The translations under genes and the position numbers were made by a program. The notes under the pieces are model-generated. The model did no database searches. It saw nothing but the letters and a program-made list of their open reading frames with translations, and had not been told where the DNA came from. A DNA stretch of 64,000 bases from Bacteroidales bacterium (GTDB lineage: Bacteria; Bacteroidota; Bacteroidia; Bacteroidales; UBA10428), in the NCBI GenBank assembly GCA_016935435.1, contig JAFGQZ010000078.1, positions 1 through 64,000 of the forward strand. The letters are read 5' to 3'. Position 1 is the first letter of the stretch. Every line of letters starts with the position of its first letter. This document shows, piece by piece, positions 35,206 to 44,128 of this stretch.

Positions 35206-36738
35206 ATGAAAGAAAGAGTTTTAAACCTGGCTGCCCTTTTGGCATTCTGTTTTTTTACCTGCGAGATGCATGCACAAATTACGCCCCACGAAGCTACAAC
35301 CCTTATGTATAGGGGAATAAACCTTGGCAACACTCTCGATCCGCCAACCGAAGGAGCCTGGAACAACCCGCCTGCCGAAGAGTACTATTTCGACGATTAT
35401 GTGTCGGCCGGCTTCACATCGGTGCGTATCCCAATTACATGGAATGAGCATACATCTGTCGAATTTCCTTATAAAATCGACTCGGCATGGCTTGCCCGCG
35501 TCGAAGAAATTGTCGATTGGGGCTTATCGAGAAACTTATTTATTACCATTAACGCTCACCACGAAGACTGGCTCAAGGAAAACTACTCCGACACTAACAT
35601 CGAAAGGTTCGACAGTATTTGGAGCCAGATAGCAACACGTTTTAAAAATAAGGGCGAAAGGCTGATTTTTGAAATGTTGAACGAACCCCGCACATTGAGT
35701 GCCGGGCTTACACTCGGGCAACTTAACGGGCTTAATAAACGTATTCTTTCAATTATAAGAAAAACAAACCCAACACGTCTGGTTATTTTCTCAGGCCACG
35801 ACTGGGCAAATTCAAGCCATTTATTGGCAGCAGACATCCCCGACACAAACGACAAATACCTGATAGGCTATTACCACTCGTACGACCCCTACCCTTTTGG
35901 CCTCGAAGGGCCTGGCACATACGGTTCGGTCGCCGATATTAATGCCACTAAAACAAAATTCGATCAGGTATCTGCATGGTCGAAAACCCACAATATTCCG
36001 GTAATCATTAGCGAATTTGGCGCTACCGTAAAATGCGAGTATAATTCGCGTATGTTTTATTATGCCACCGTGGTTGAACAAGCACTGAACCATAATGTTG
36101 CTTTCAATGCCTGGGACGATGGCGGAAACTTTGGCATATACCAGCGACAATCGCGTAAATGGAATGAAATTAAAGATATCCTTATAAACTTTTCGGCAAA
36201 AAACCCCAGCTCATTAAAACTCTCCAACAATAACGGCGACAGTATAAGAATAAGCTGGCAAAACCGCACTGCCTCAAACGACAGCATTTTTGTAGAACGA
36301 GGCCTGTCGCCGACAAATTTTTCGAAAATTGCAACTCTCGGGGCCGATGCAACAGTATATAACGATATTAACGTTGAATACGGCAAAACATATTACTATA
36401 GGATAACTGCTTTTTATGCCGATTCAACAGATTTATTGTCGTACCCACAAAAAATTACCGCCACCCACACTAGTGGCCTGGCAAATAACGAACCGGCGAA
36501 AATTGCAAGTGTTTTTCCAAACCCTGCTTTTAGAACAATTAGTGTAAGGTTAAACGAGGGGGCTATTATTGACCATTTAGAAGTTCTGGGCACCGATGGC
36601 AGGGTATTTAAAGAATTATCGCCTAAAGATATACAAGCCAGTATCGATATTGATTATCTTGCAGCCGGAATTTATTTTATAAAGGTTTATAGCGAAGGCG
36701 CACATTATCAGGCTAGTTTTCTAAAACAACAGGAATGA
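35206..36738 (+). CDS. Secreted GH5 glycanase with FN3-like domain and T9SS tail
   Basis: 510-residue enzyme. Signal peptide (1-23, ending MHA), GH5 barrel about 30-340 beginning YRGINLGNTLDPPTEGAWNN, with SVRIPITWNEH, acid/base E160 in EMLNEPR and nucleophile E270 in IISEFGA. A fibronectin-III-like module spans about 345-430 (SIRISWQNRTASNDSIFVER ... YYYRITAFYA), then a T9SS type A tail (VFPNPAFRTISVRL ... AAGIYFIKVYSEG). The start resembles GH5 endoglucanases. Beta-glucan as substrate contrasts with the adjacent alpha-glucan locus, so it may belong with the 9-19 kb cluster by function. The ATG of the next gene overlaps its stop (ATGA). Confidence 0.9.
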   Translation: MKERVLNLAALLAFCFFTCEMHAQITPHEATTLMYRGINLGNTLDPPTEGAWNNPPAEEYYFDDYVSAGFTSVRIPITWNEHTSVEFPYKIDSAWLARVEEIVDWGLSRNLFITINAHHEDWLKENYSDTNIERFDSIWSQIATRFKNKGERLIFEMLNEPRTLSAGLTLGQLNGLNKRILSIIRKTNPTRLVIFSGHDWANSSHLLAADIPDTNDKYLIGYYHSYDPYPFGLEGPGTYGSVADINATKTKFDQVSAWSKTHNIPVIISEFGATVKCEYNSRMFYYATVVEQALNHNVAFNAWDDGGNFGIYQRQSRKWNEIKDILINFSAKNPSSLKLSNNNGDSIRISWQNRTASNDSIFVERGLSPTNFSKIATLGADATVYNDINVEYGKTYYYRITAFYADSTDLLSYPQKITATHTSGLANNEPAKIASVFPNPAFRTISVRLNEGAIIDHLEVLGTDGRVFKELSPKDIQASIDIDYLAAGIYFIKVYSEGAHYQASFLKQQE

Positions 36739-37058
36739 CTGTTAACAAACAAAACTATAAAGAAGAATTTATCGAATGCAGACCGGGCTGTGGTGCCTGC
36801 TGCATAGTTATTTCAATTTCATCGCCAATACCAGGTATGCCCAACGGCAAACCTGCGGGCACGCCATGCATACATCTCTCTGCCGATGGGCTTTGCTCTA
36901 TTTTCGGGCAGGCAGGCAGGCCGGCGGTTTGTTCCGGGTTTAAGGCTGAGAGGGCTATTTGCGGAAAAAACCGCGAAGAGGCCATCAAAAACCTCGCTCG
37001 TTTGGAAGGGCTTAACTACAAAAACCTTCATTTTAAAAATCAACTGCCCGGGGTTTAA
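36735..37058 (+). CDS. Small YkgJ family cysteine-cluster protein
   Basis: 107-residue protein with ECRPGCGACCIVI, then TPCIHLSADGLCSIFG and AVCSGF followed by AICG: the YkgJ-type cysteine pattern, likely a zinc or Fe-S site of unknown function. Its ATG overlaps the stop of the GH5 gene by 4 bases, implying translational coupling although the functions look unrelated. The last ten codons (HFKNQLPGV) and the stop lie inside a 56-bp perfect palindrome, so the C-terminus may be an acquired extension. Confidence 0.82.
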   Translation: MTVNKQNYKEEFIECRPGCGACCIVISISSPIPGMPNGKPAGTPCIHLSADGLCSIFGQAGRPAVCSGFKAERAICGKNREEAIKNLARLEGLNYKNLHFKNQLPGV

Positions 37059-37084
37059 ACCCCGGGCAGTTGATTTTTAAAATG
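37029..37084. terminator. 56-bp perfect palindrome, bidirectional terminator
   Basis: The 56 bases are a perfect palindrome centred between 37056 and 37057 (core CCCCGGGGTTTAAACCCCGGGG-like, with CAACTG/CAGTTG and ATTTTTAAAA arms). Both strands end the stem with T-rich runs, so it can terminate both the YkgJ gene and the convergent endonuclease-like gene. It overlaps the 3' coding end of the YkgJ gene. Confidence 0.85.
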
Positions 37085-37174
37085 CAAAAACTAAGCAAAG
37101 AACTGTTACGGTTTACATCCTGCTTATTTGGGTTACACAACTGCTTAGGCTTTTGTGGCATTTTACCGGAAGTG

Positions 37175-38182
37175 TTAATTTACGTGCCCATGAAATAAAT
37201 CGAGCAATATGGGCAGATGATCGCTAAAACCTCCCAGGTATTTAGGACCCTGATATGTTCGATATGGCTTTGTACCACCAAACTTGTTATCGGTTACCAG
37301 TAAAAATGCAGGGCGAAAAATATAAAAACTTTCCTTTGCGGCCCGCAGTCCATTGTTACGGGTTAAAGCCTGCGATAAAAGTACCTGATCGAATATCTGC
37401 CAGTGCGACTGGTATTTTAATGTGCCACATTTGCAATTTTCTGCTACTCCTGCTGCTACATTTATCAAACCGGACTGAGATAATATGGACATACTTTTAT
37501 CAGCAGGAGTGTCGTTAAAATCGCCCATTACAACAATTTTGGCGTTTTTATTGAGGTTTAATAGCGAATCAACCGAATGTTTCAGTGTATTTGCCGCCAT
37601 CACCCTGAGTTTTTCGGTAGCCCCTTCCCCACCCCTGCGCGATGGCCAATGGTTAACAAATACATGCAATGTGTCGTTACCGGCACGGATGGTGGCAAAT
37701 AATATTTCCCTTGTTTTTTTAATGTTATTTTCCTTCATTTTTATGGGCAAAAAACTATATGTTAACACTTTAACCTTATCGTTTCTGCAAAGAAGAGCAA
37801 CATCGATGCCACGTTCGTCAGGCGAATCGTGGTGGATTATGGTGTAGGGGTATTTCAGTAAAGGCAGGTTTTTGGTAAGATGGTACAATGCAAGGTAGCT
37901 TTCTACTTCGCAAAGGCCAATAATTTCCGGCGGGCTGTCTTCCCCGGCAGCAGCAATAACCTGGTATATTTTCTTTAGCTTTTGCCAATAACGGTAATTA
38001 TTCCAGCGGTAGGTTCCATCTGGCAGAAATTCCTGATCGTTGGTAAGTGGGTTGTCGATAGTATCGAAAAGGTTTTCGACGTTGTAGAACATAATCCGTA
38101 AATCGCCGCGGCTATTAAGTTGCTGACACGAACCGAACTCAGCAAAAAGTAAAAGGCCAAATGCAATATAGATTATTTTCAT
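37175..38182 (-). CDS. Endonuclease/exonuclease/phosphatase family lipoprotein
   Basis: 335-residue EEP-fold protein (DNase I/exonuclease III-like). An N-terminal signal with lipobox FGSC (C20) suggests export. The fold signature is clear: IMFYNVENLFDTID, IIGLCEVES, ERGIDVALLCRN, VFVNHWPSRRGGEGA, VVMGDFNDTPAD and the C-terminal GGFSDHLPIL. Catalytic Asn, Glu, His and Asp residues expected for a metal-dependent phosphoesterase are present. Probably an extracytoplasmic nuclease or phosphodiesterase that scavenges nucleic acid or phosphate. Co-oriented with the next gene upstream (51-base gap). Confidence 0.88.
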   Translation of the reverse strand: MKIIYIAFGLLLFAEFGSCQQLNSRGDLRIMFYNVENLFDTIDNPLTNDQEFLPDGTYRWNNYRYWQKLKKIYQVIAAAGEDSPPEIIGLCEVESYLALYHLTKNLPLLKYPYTIIHHDSPDERGIDVALLCRNDKVKVLTYSFLPIKMKENNIKKTREILFATIRAGNDTLHVFVNHWPSRRGGEGATEKLRVMAANTLKHSVDSLLNLNKNAKIVVMGDFNDTPADKSMSILSQSGLINVAAGVAENCKCGTLKYQSHWQIFDQVLLSQALTRNNGLRAAKESFYIFRPAFLLVTDNKFGGTKPYRTYQGPKYLGGFSDHLPILLDLFHGHVN

Positions 38183-38233
38183 TTTTATAATACAGTGAAA
38201 CCTTATTCAAAACAAAGGTGCACGACTAAAATC

Positions 38234-39727
38234 TTATTCTTCCCTCTCAAATGCCCCTAAGTCGGGTTTTCCATCGGTTGTACGTAACTTTCCTTCAAAA
38301 TCGTACCGCAAAAGAGGATATTTATCCAGTATTTCAAGGGTACCAATATCCTTCGCAGGAGACAATGTGTCGAGCCTGAAATTAAATTGCCCGTTAATAA
38401 TGCTATCGTTAATAAAACGTGGATATTCGTTTAATACAATGTTTCGAAAATGCGAAGCATCGGTAATATCAACAGAATCGGCATTTTGCTTTAGCAGGCA
38501 ATGGTCGAAAAAATAATTAAAAGAAGCCTCGGCATGGTTGTCGGTAATAAGCTCCAAGTCGCGGTTGCCATAAAAAATTGAATTGGTAAAATTGGCTTCG
38601 GCCAAATCGTTATAAAGGGTTTTTTCGTAAAACACGTAATTATTATCGAATGCATAATGCGGGTAATAGCGGTTTGAAAGCGCCACACAAGCACCGCCGG
38701 CATCGCGCGAATAACGTTCAAACAATCCGGCATCGACCGAAAAAGCCCCGACAATTGAAACAGTGCTATGGTTAATATTGTATTTGCCGCCCAAAAGAAA
38801 AACCAGCCCGTAATACCCTGCATCGGCAAAAATGCAATTATTGGCTACTATCTCGGCCCCAAAAGCAAAAATACAGGAGAACGACGAATTACTAATGCAA
38901 ACATTGTTTAATGTTAAAGATGGCATTCTTACAGGCTCTTCAGGCTGTCCAACCTGTATTCCACGAACAGAATTTTTAATAATTGCATAGTTAATGACAT
39001 TATCCCGGCTCCGTGGATGAATAAAGATAGTCTCCCACCCTCCTGATGAACGGCCATAACCCCTGTCGAAGCGGTCGCCGGTAAACTCAACCGGGCTTTC
39101 GAAGGTTCCGTTTACCTGAAGTTTGCCCCATACAATTATGCTGGAGTTGCTGTGCAGGTATATTTTAGTGCCGGCCTCGATGGTAAGCACTTCGCCCGAA
39201 TCGATAGCCATACTGTTTAAAATCAGGTATGGTTTGTCGTTTGTCCATGTTTCTGATTCGATTATTTTGCCATTGTATAAATGCACATCCTGCCCAAAAG
39301 CTTCAAGTACAATTTCATCGGTATTTCCGTTGCATAAGAAAACCACGGCATCGTCAACCAAAAGGGGGTTGTTGTCATTAACCGGATCGAGGGTTACTTC
39401 CACAAACACAAATATGCTGTCGCCCGGTGCAATATCAATGTTTTCAAAATCTTTTCCGGGCATGCCGTCGATATTTAACCTAAAATCCGATGCCTGGCCG
39501 GTTTTAATGTAAGCCCTGCTTATGCGGATATGCTTTCGGTTAAAATTATATACCTTAAACCCTTTGGTTACAGAGCCAACGGTTGTGAATACAGTGTCGA
39601 AAGTAATGGTGTCGTTCGAAAAAGTAAGCCTGTCGTTTATGCTTTCGCTAAAACTATCGTCGTTGCACGAACCAGCAAACAGAAGTGATAAAGCAGCCAA
39701 CAGAAGTGCCGAAAAAAACTTGTACAT
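38234..39727 (-). CDS. Parallel beta-helix lipoprotein
   Basis: 497-residue lipoprotein with lipobox FAGSC (C21). An N-terminal Ig-like region (about 35-150, FDTVFTTVGSVTKGFKVYN ... IDIAPGDSIFVFVEVTLDP) is followed by a right-handed beta-helix (about 160-440) with right-handed rungs such as GTKIYLHSNSSIIVWGKLQV, GGWETIFIHP, NYAIIKNSVRGIQVG and NNCIFADAGYYGLVF. The C-terminus PAKDIGT ... DGKPDLGAFERE is a common ending of Bacteroidetes right-handed beta-helix proteins. No catalytic motif recognised. It probably acts at the cell surface and may share a transcript with the downstream EEP gene. Confidence 0.8.
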   Translation of the reverse strand: MYKFFSALLLAALSLLFAGSCNDDSFSESINDRLTFSNDTITFDTVFTTVGSVTKGFKVYNFNRKHIRISRAYIKTGQASDFRLNIDGMPGKDFENIDIAPGDSIFVFVEVTLDPVNDNNPLLVDDAVVFLCNGNTDEIVLEAFGQDVHLYNGKIIESETWTNDKPYLILNSMAIDSGEVLTIEAGTKIYLHSNSSIIVWGKLQVNGTFESPVEFTGDRFDRGYGRSSGGWETIFIHPRSRDNVINYAIIKNSVRGIQVGQPEEPVRMPSLTLNNVCISNSSFSCIFAFGAEIVANNCIFADAGYYGLVFLLGGKYNINHSTVSIVGAFSVDAGLFERYSRDAGGACVALSNRYYPHYAFDNNYVFYEKTLYNDLAEANFTNSIFYGNRDLELITDNHAEASFNYFFDHCLLKQNADSVDITDASHFRNIVLNEYPRFINDSIINGQFNFRLDTLSPAKDIGTLEILDKYPLLRYDFEGKLRTTDGKPDLGAFEREE

Positions 39728-39862
39728 TTTAAAAATTTGGTGCTAAAATATAAAAAACCATCTTTGGTTGTAAATAAACGTAACTAAAGAGTTTGTAGTA
39801 TAAACAAATTTCTTTTAAATTTTTCTGCCGGAAAAAAATAAAAAGATTTACTATATTTATTA

Positions 39863-39870
39863 TAGTTTTG
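39863..39870 (+). promoter_or_regulatory. -7 box for GNAT gene
   Basis: TAGTTTTG matches TAnnTTTG, 24 bases before the ATG at 39895. Confidence 0.45.
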
Positions 39871-39894
39871 TAAAAACAAGTTAATGTATTTCAG

Positions 39895-40395
39895 ATGAAA
39901 ATTGTTAAAGCCGAACCAAACGATCTTGTAGAGGTTTTGTTTTTATTGCAGGTTTGTGTTAACGATATGAACCAAAATGGGTTTAAACACTGGAACAACG
40001 CGTATCCGGGTTCGGAAACCATGATAGAGGCCATAAACAATGGAACGCTGTTCCTTTATAAAGACAAAGGCGTTTCACAGGGCATGGTGGTTCTTAGCGA
40101 TGAGCAGCCCGAAGAATACCAGAATATTGAATGGCAGGCCAGCAACGACAAGGTTATGTACCTGAAATTTCTAGCCGTACACCCGCTATGGCAAGGTAAG
40201 GGCATTGCGAAAATGCTTATAGGCTTTGCCGAACAATTTGCACGTGAACATGAATACACTGCCCTGCGGGCAGATATTTACAGTGGGCTGCCTTCGGCCA
40301 ACGGCATGTTTGCCGATTCGGGGTTTTCCCAAACAGGCCAGTTCCATTCTTCGTTCCAGACAGCCCCCTACCACGCATACGAAAAAAGCCTTTAA
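39895..40395 (+). CDS. GNAT family N-acetyltransferase
   Basis: 166-residue GNAT protein. It opens MKIVKAEPNDLVEVLFLLQ, has the conserved strand VMYLKFLAVHPLWQGKGIAKMLIGFAEQ with the Q-G-K-G-I-A acetyl-CoA loop, and ends with LRADIYSGLPSANGMFADSGFSQTGQFH. Substrate unknown. It is a single-gene unit with its own -7 box, convergent with the tolC-like gene. Confidence 0.87.
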   Translation: MKIVKAEPNDLVEVLFLLQVCVNDMNQNGFKHWNNAYPGSETMIEAINNGTLFLYKDKGVSQGMVVLSDEQPEEYQNIEWQASNDKVMYLKFLAVHPLWQGKGIAKMLIGFAEQFAREHEYTALRADIYSGLPSANGMFADSGFSQTGQFHSSFQTAPYHAYEKSL

Positions 40396-40477
40396 TCCTA
40401 ATTCTTACCGGGCAAAACTATTTGCAACTCCCTAAAACAACAATTAATTCAGGTTTAGTTCGCCCTATTTCTAAAAC

Positions 40478-41809
40478 TTACAAAACCAAAGGTTTTCCCC
40501 TGTAGAAATCGAGTATTTTTATTGAGAAAATGTATTGGAACTTTGCCTGCAGCAGTTCCGATTCGGCTTTTATATAGTTGTTTTTGGCAATATTATATTC
40601 CACCGAATTTACCATGCCTACATTATATTTCTGTTCGGTATAAACAAAGGCCTCTTTATATGAATTTACGGCTTCGGCAGCGGCTTTGTGCTTTTCGCCC
40701 GATGATACTGCATCGTAGTATGCCTGCCGGATTTCTTTATATAGCTGCTGTTTGGTTTGTTCAAGGTTATATCCGGCATCGTACATACTAACGCGTGCAT
40801 TGCTTACTGCATTGTTTACCTGCCATTTATTGAAAATGGGAATGTTTACCCCTAAACCAAAAGTTTTGTTGAAATTTACATCCATTTGCCGCGAATAATT
40901 CTGCCCAAACTGGTTTTCCTGCGACGAGGAATACCTCGTGCCCAGTGATGTATTTGCATAAACGGTGGGGCTATACCTGCCTTTTTGCACTTTAAGGTTT
41001 TGTTCATAAGCCTTTAATTTGTATTCGGCCGATTTAAGATGGGGCAAAAACAACAATGCTTCGTTGTAAATTTCTGTTTCTGAAAGCAACAATGGGTAAT
41101 CGGAAATGTTTAAAGAGTCGATGGGGTCAACTTCGAAACCGGCAACCGAGTCGAGATCGAGCAGTTGAACAAGGTTAATGGTTGCAACCTTTAGAGCATT
41201 ACCGGCATTTACCGTATTAAGTTTTTCATTCGCAAGCTGGGCCTGTATCTCATACAGGTTTCCCCTGGCCACGCTGCCAGCCTCAACAAGTTTTTGTGTA
41301 CGTTCGACCTGCATCTGCATAGTGTTCAGTTGGTTGCGGGTAACCTGCAATAGTTCCTTCTGAAATAATATTTCGAGGTAGCCCAAAGCTATCTGTAATG
41401 TAATATCGACTTTTTCTTTCTCTACATCCTGAATGCCAGCCAACATAGAGTATTTATTCATTTTAATGGTGTTGTAACTGCCAAGCCCAGTGAAAAGGTT
41501 TACACTTGCCTGTACACCAAGGTAATCGGAATGCGAATTGTCTTCAATAATTTGGTTTGTGCCAACATCAATATGCCTGCCAAAATAATACGAGCGCTCA
41601 AAACCTGCATTAACGCCAGGTAAAATATTCATTTGCGATTGAAAATAATTGTTAGTATTAATTTGCGACTGCAATTCGGCACGTTTAAGCTGTAAATTAT
41701 TTGCATGGGCATAATTGATACAATCGGCCAGCGACCATGTTTTCTGGGCCACGGCCAAAAATGGCACAAAAAGGCCTAGCGTTAAAATTGATAGTTTAAA
41801 ATGGTTCAT
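40478..41809 (-). CDS. TolC family outer membrane efflux protein
   Basis: 443-residue outer-membrane channel of the TolC family. Signal peptide MNHFKLSILTLGLFVPFLAVA; ATG 41809 is chosen because the longer reading adds 18 charged residues in front of the signal. The mature protein starts with WSLADCINYAHANNLQLKRAE, a TolC hallmark, and shows two long helical hairpin repeats (LNTMQMQVERTQKLVEAGSVARGNLYEIQAQLA and the C-terminal copy EKYNVGMVNSVEYNIAKNNY). It lies 73 bases downstream of an ABC ATPase gene, so they probably form an efflux unit. No adaptor or permease gene is present in the window. Confidence 0.92.
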   Translation of the reverse strand: MNHFKLSILTLGLFVPFLAVAQKTWSLADCINYAHANNLQLKRAELQSQINTNNYFQSQMNILPGVNAGFERSYYFGRHIDVGTNQIIEDNSHSDYLGVQASVNLFTGLGSYNTIKMNKYSMLAGIQDVEKEKVDITLQIALGYLEILFQKELLQVTRNQLNTMQMQVERTQKLVEAGSVARGNLYEIQAQLANEKLNTVNAGNALKVATINLVQLLDLDSVAGFEVDPIDSLNISDYPLLLSETEIYNEALLFLPHLKSAEYKLKAYEQNLKVQKGRYSPTVYANTSLGTRYSSSQENQFGQNYSRQMDVNFNKTFGLGVNIPIFNKWQVNNAVSNARVSMYDAGYNLEQTKQQLYKEIRQAYYDAVSSGEKHKAAAEAVNSYKEAFVYTEQKYNVGMVNSVEYNIAKNNYIKAESELLQAKFQYIFSIKILDFYRGKPLVL

Positions 41810-41882
41810 GTTCTGATATGTTAATGAATATTTCTTTTTACAATATTTTTTCGTGATTAGCAAGGGCAGATCGGTAAAAACA

Positions 41883-42566
41883 CTATATTGCCTTTCTCAT
41901 ATTTTCAGACAGTACAAGCCCGTCGAACAACTGGACAATACGGTTTGCCTTATCGGCATCGGTAGGCGAGTGTGTAACCATAATTATTGTTGTGCCATCG
42001 GCATTGAGTTCCGCAAACAGGTTCATTACCTCTCCACCGTTTACCGAATCGAGGTTTCCGGTAGGTTCATCGGCTAAAATAAGTTCGGGGTTGGCAACAA
42101 CCGCCCTTGCTATTGCCGCCCTTTGCTGTTGCCCGCCCGACAACTGGACGGGAAAATTGTTCCGGCGGTGCGAAATTCTCATCCGCTCCAGGGCCTGGTT
42201 CACCAATTGTTTTCTTTGTGCCCCCTTGAGCTTCATATAAACAAGTGGCAACTCAATGTTTTCATAAATTGTAAGTTCGTCGATAAGGTTAAAACTTTGA
42301 AATACAAAACCTATTTTCCCTTTTCGCAATTGCGTACGTTGATAATCGCCCAACAAGGCAACATTTCTGCCTTTGAACCAGTAACTGCCGTGTGTAGGCA
42401 CATCGAGCATGCCAAGTATGTTCAGCAGGGTTGACTTTCCGCATCCCGATGGCCCCATCACAGCAACAAATTCTCCCTGTTCCACAGCTATGTTAATTTC
42501 TTTCAGTGCCTTGGTTTCAACTTCGGCAACCTTAAATATTTTGCTTAGGTTCTCGGTACGGATCAT
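41883..42566 (-). CDS. ABC transporter ATP-binding protein (MacB/LolD type)
   Basis: 227-residue ATPase of the MacB/LolD/FtsE group. Walker A GPSGCGKST, Q-loop GFVFQSFNLI, signature LSGGQQQRAAIARAVVA, Walker B LILADEPTGNLDS and the H-loop VTHSP are all canonical. It probably energises a MacB-type permease, but neither such a permease nor an adaptor is encoded next to it. It is followed by a TolC gene, and is divergent from a sigma-54 response regulator that may control it. Confidence 0.93.
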   Translation of the reverse strand: MIRTENLSKIFKVAEVETKALKEINIAVEQGEFVAVMGPSGCGKSTLLNILGMLDVPTHGSYWFKGRNVALLGDYQRTQLRKGKIGFVFQSFNLIDELTIYENIELPLVYMKLKGAQRKQLVNQALERMRISHRRNNFPVQLSGGQQQRAAIARAVVANPELILADEPTGNLDSVNGGEVMNLFAELNADGTTIIMVTHSPTDADKANRIVQLFDGLVLSENMRKAI

Positions 42567-42620
42567 CTTTTTTATTCTGAAAATTTGCTGAAGTTAATCA
42601 TTTATTATGCCAACTTATAT

Positions 42621-42636
42621 AGCATTTTGTTAACCA
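42621..42636 (-). promoter_or_regulatory. Candidate sigma-54 promoter of the efflux genes
   Basis: Minus-strand TGGTTAACAAAATGCT keeps the sigma-54 -24 GG and -12 GC dinucleotides at the correct 10-base separation, about 55 bases before the ATPase start. A second, weaker match (TTGGCAT near 42607-42613) lies downstream. The divergent regulator is a sigma-54 activator, which supports the call. Confidence 0.45.
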
Positions 42637-42700
42637 GCCTGTTATTGGTTCTTTTTTATAAATAAAAAATTTTTATTTGTTCGAAAATGCGACAAAAATA

Positions 42701-42714
42701 GTACGATTTCGTAC
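42701..42714. promoter_or_regulatory. 14-bp palindrome upstream of the sigma-54 regulator
   Basis: GTACGATTTCGTAC is an inverted repeat (GTACGA/TCGTAC with TT spacer) in the divergent region, 37 bases before the regulator ATG. Candidate operator or enhancer site; TACGATTTCG also loosely resembles a -7 box. Confidence 0.5.
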
Positions 42715-42751
42715 ATTAGCTTTTTCGAAATACCCGGCAAAAGGCTTAAAC

Positions 42752-44128
42752 ATGGACGATTTAAAAGGAAAAATTCTGGCCATCGACGACAACGAAGATA
42801 TTTTGTTTGCACTAAAACTGCTGCTGAAACCCCACGTCGAAAAAATTACCACCCTCTCAACCCCAAACCGTGTGCTTGAGCTGCTTAAAGTTGAACAATA
42901 CGATGTGATATTGCTCGACATGAACTTTACAAAAGACGCAAGCAGTGGCCAGGAAGGTTTCGACTGGCTTGGGAAAATTCTAAGCCTCGATCCGAAAGCC
43001 ATAGTGGTGTTTATGACGGCCTATGGCGATGCCGAAAAAGCTGTAAAGGCTATTAAATCAGGTGCTACCGATTTTATATTAAAACCCTGGCAGAACGAGA
43101 AATTGCTGGCCACCCTCTCTTCGGCCCTCAGGTTGGGAAAATCGGTGAAAGAGGCAGATCAGTTACGTTCAACCCAAAAAGCTCTTACCGATATAACCAA
43201 CGAGCCCTTTAAAGACTTTTTGGGAGAGTCGGACGACATGAAAGAAGTTTTTGCAACAATACGAAAAGTGTCCCAAACCGATGCCAATATACTTATACTG
43301 GGCGAAAACGGCACCGGAAAAGAACTTGTGGCAAGGGCAATTTACCGTAACAGCCACCGATGCAACGAAGCATTTATAAGTGTTGATATGGGCTCGATTG
43401 CCGAAACCCTTTTTGAAAGCGAATTGTTTGGCCATGTTAAAGGTGCTTTTACCGATGCAAAAACCGACAAGCCCGGCAGGTTTGAAATTGCCGCCGGGGG
43501 CACATTGTTCCTCGACGAAATCGGAAACCTCTCGATACCCATGCAATCGAAACTCCTGACAGTTATTGAGCGCCGCGAAGTAACCCGGGTTGGGGCAAAT
43601 AAACCGGTAAAAACCGATGTGCGGCTGATTTGTGCCACCAACAATAATTTACACGACATGGTTAGCCAGGGCAGGTTCAGGCAGGATTTGCTTTACCGGA
43701 TAAATACCGTTGAAATACACCTTCCGCCCTTACGCGGACGAATTGGCGACATTGCCATTTTGGCCGTACATTACATGAATATATACAACAAAAAATATAA
43801 GAAGAAAATAACTAAAATTAGCCAGGCAGCCATAAAAAAATTAAACGCATACAACTGGCCCGGAAATGTCAGGGAGTTACAACATGCTTTAGAAAGGGCT
43901 GTAATAATGTGCGAATCGGCCACGCTCGAACCCGACGATTTTTTGCTCTCCCCTGCCAGCAAAAAGAGTTCCGATGTTGAAATTGACACCTACAACCTCG
44001 ATGAAATTGAAAGAAAAATTATTGAAAAGGTACTAAAGCAAAGCCAGGGCAACATAACAAAGGCTGCCGGCGATTTAGGCCTGACCCGTACATCGTTATA
44101 CCGTCGAATGGAAAAACATGGCCTTTAA
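42752..44128 (+). CDS. Sigma-54-dependent response regulator (NtrC family)
   Basis: 458-residue transcriptional activator. Receiver domain (1-120) with acidic pocket DDNE and phospho-acceptor D56 (VILLDMNF), and K in LKPWQ. AAA+ domain (about 165-400): Walker A GENGTGKE, GAFTDA (sigma-54 contact loop, usually GAFTGA), Walker B GGTLFLDEIGN and RFRQDLLYRIN. C-terminal Fis-type HTH, NITKAAGDLGLTRTSLYRRM. ATG 42752 is preferred; the longer reading starts upstream of the palindrome-containing promoter. The following kinase gene overlaps its end by 11 bases. The predicted target is the divergent ABC/TolC pair. Confidence 0.95.
   Translation: MDDLKGKILAIDDNEDILFALKLLLKPHVEKITTLSTPNRVLELLKVEQYDVILLDMNFTKDASSGQEGFDWLGKILSLDPKAIVVFMTAYGDAEKAVKAIKSGATDFILKPWQNEKLLATLSSALRLGKSVKEADQLRSTQKALTDITNEPFKDFLGESDDMKEVFATIRKVSQTDANILILGENGTGKELVARAIYRNSHRCNEAFISVDMGSIAETLFESELFGHVKGAFTDAKTDKPGRFEIAAGGTLFLDEIGNLSIPMQSKLLTVIERREVTRVGANKPVKTDVRLICATNNNLHDMVSQGRFRQDLLYRINTVEIHLPPLRGRIGDIAILAVHYMNIYNKKYKKKITKISQAAIKKLNAYNWPGNVRELQHALERAVIMCESATLEPDDFLLSPASKKSSDVEIDTYNLDEIERKIIEKVLKQSQGNITKAAGDLGLTRTSLYRRMEKHGL

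Noticed and set aside
9109-36738. A single large polysaccharide utilisation locus spanning both glycan clusters
   Set aside because: Unrelated genes (alkD-like, MFS, GAF kinase, GNAT) separate them, each has its own regulator and predicted substrates differ.
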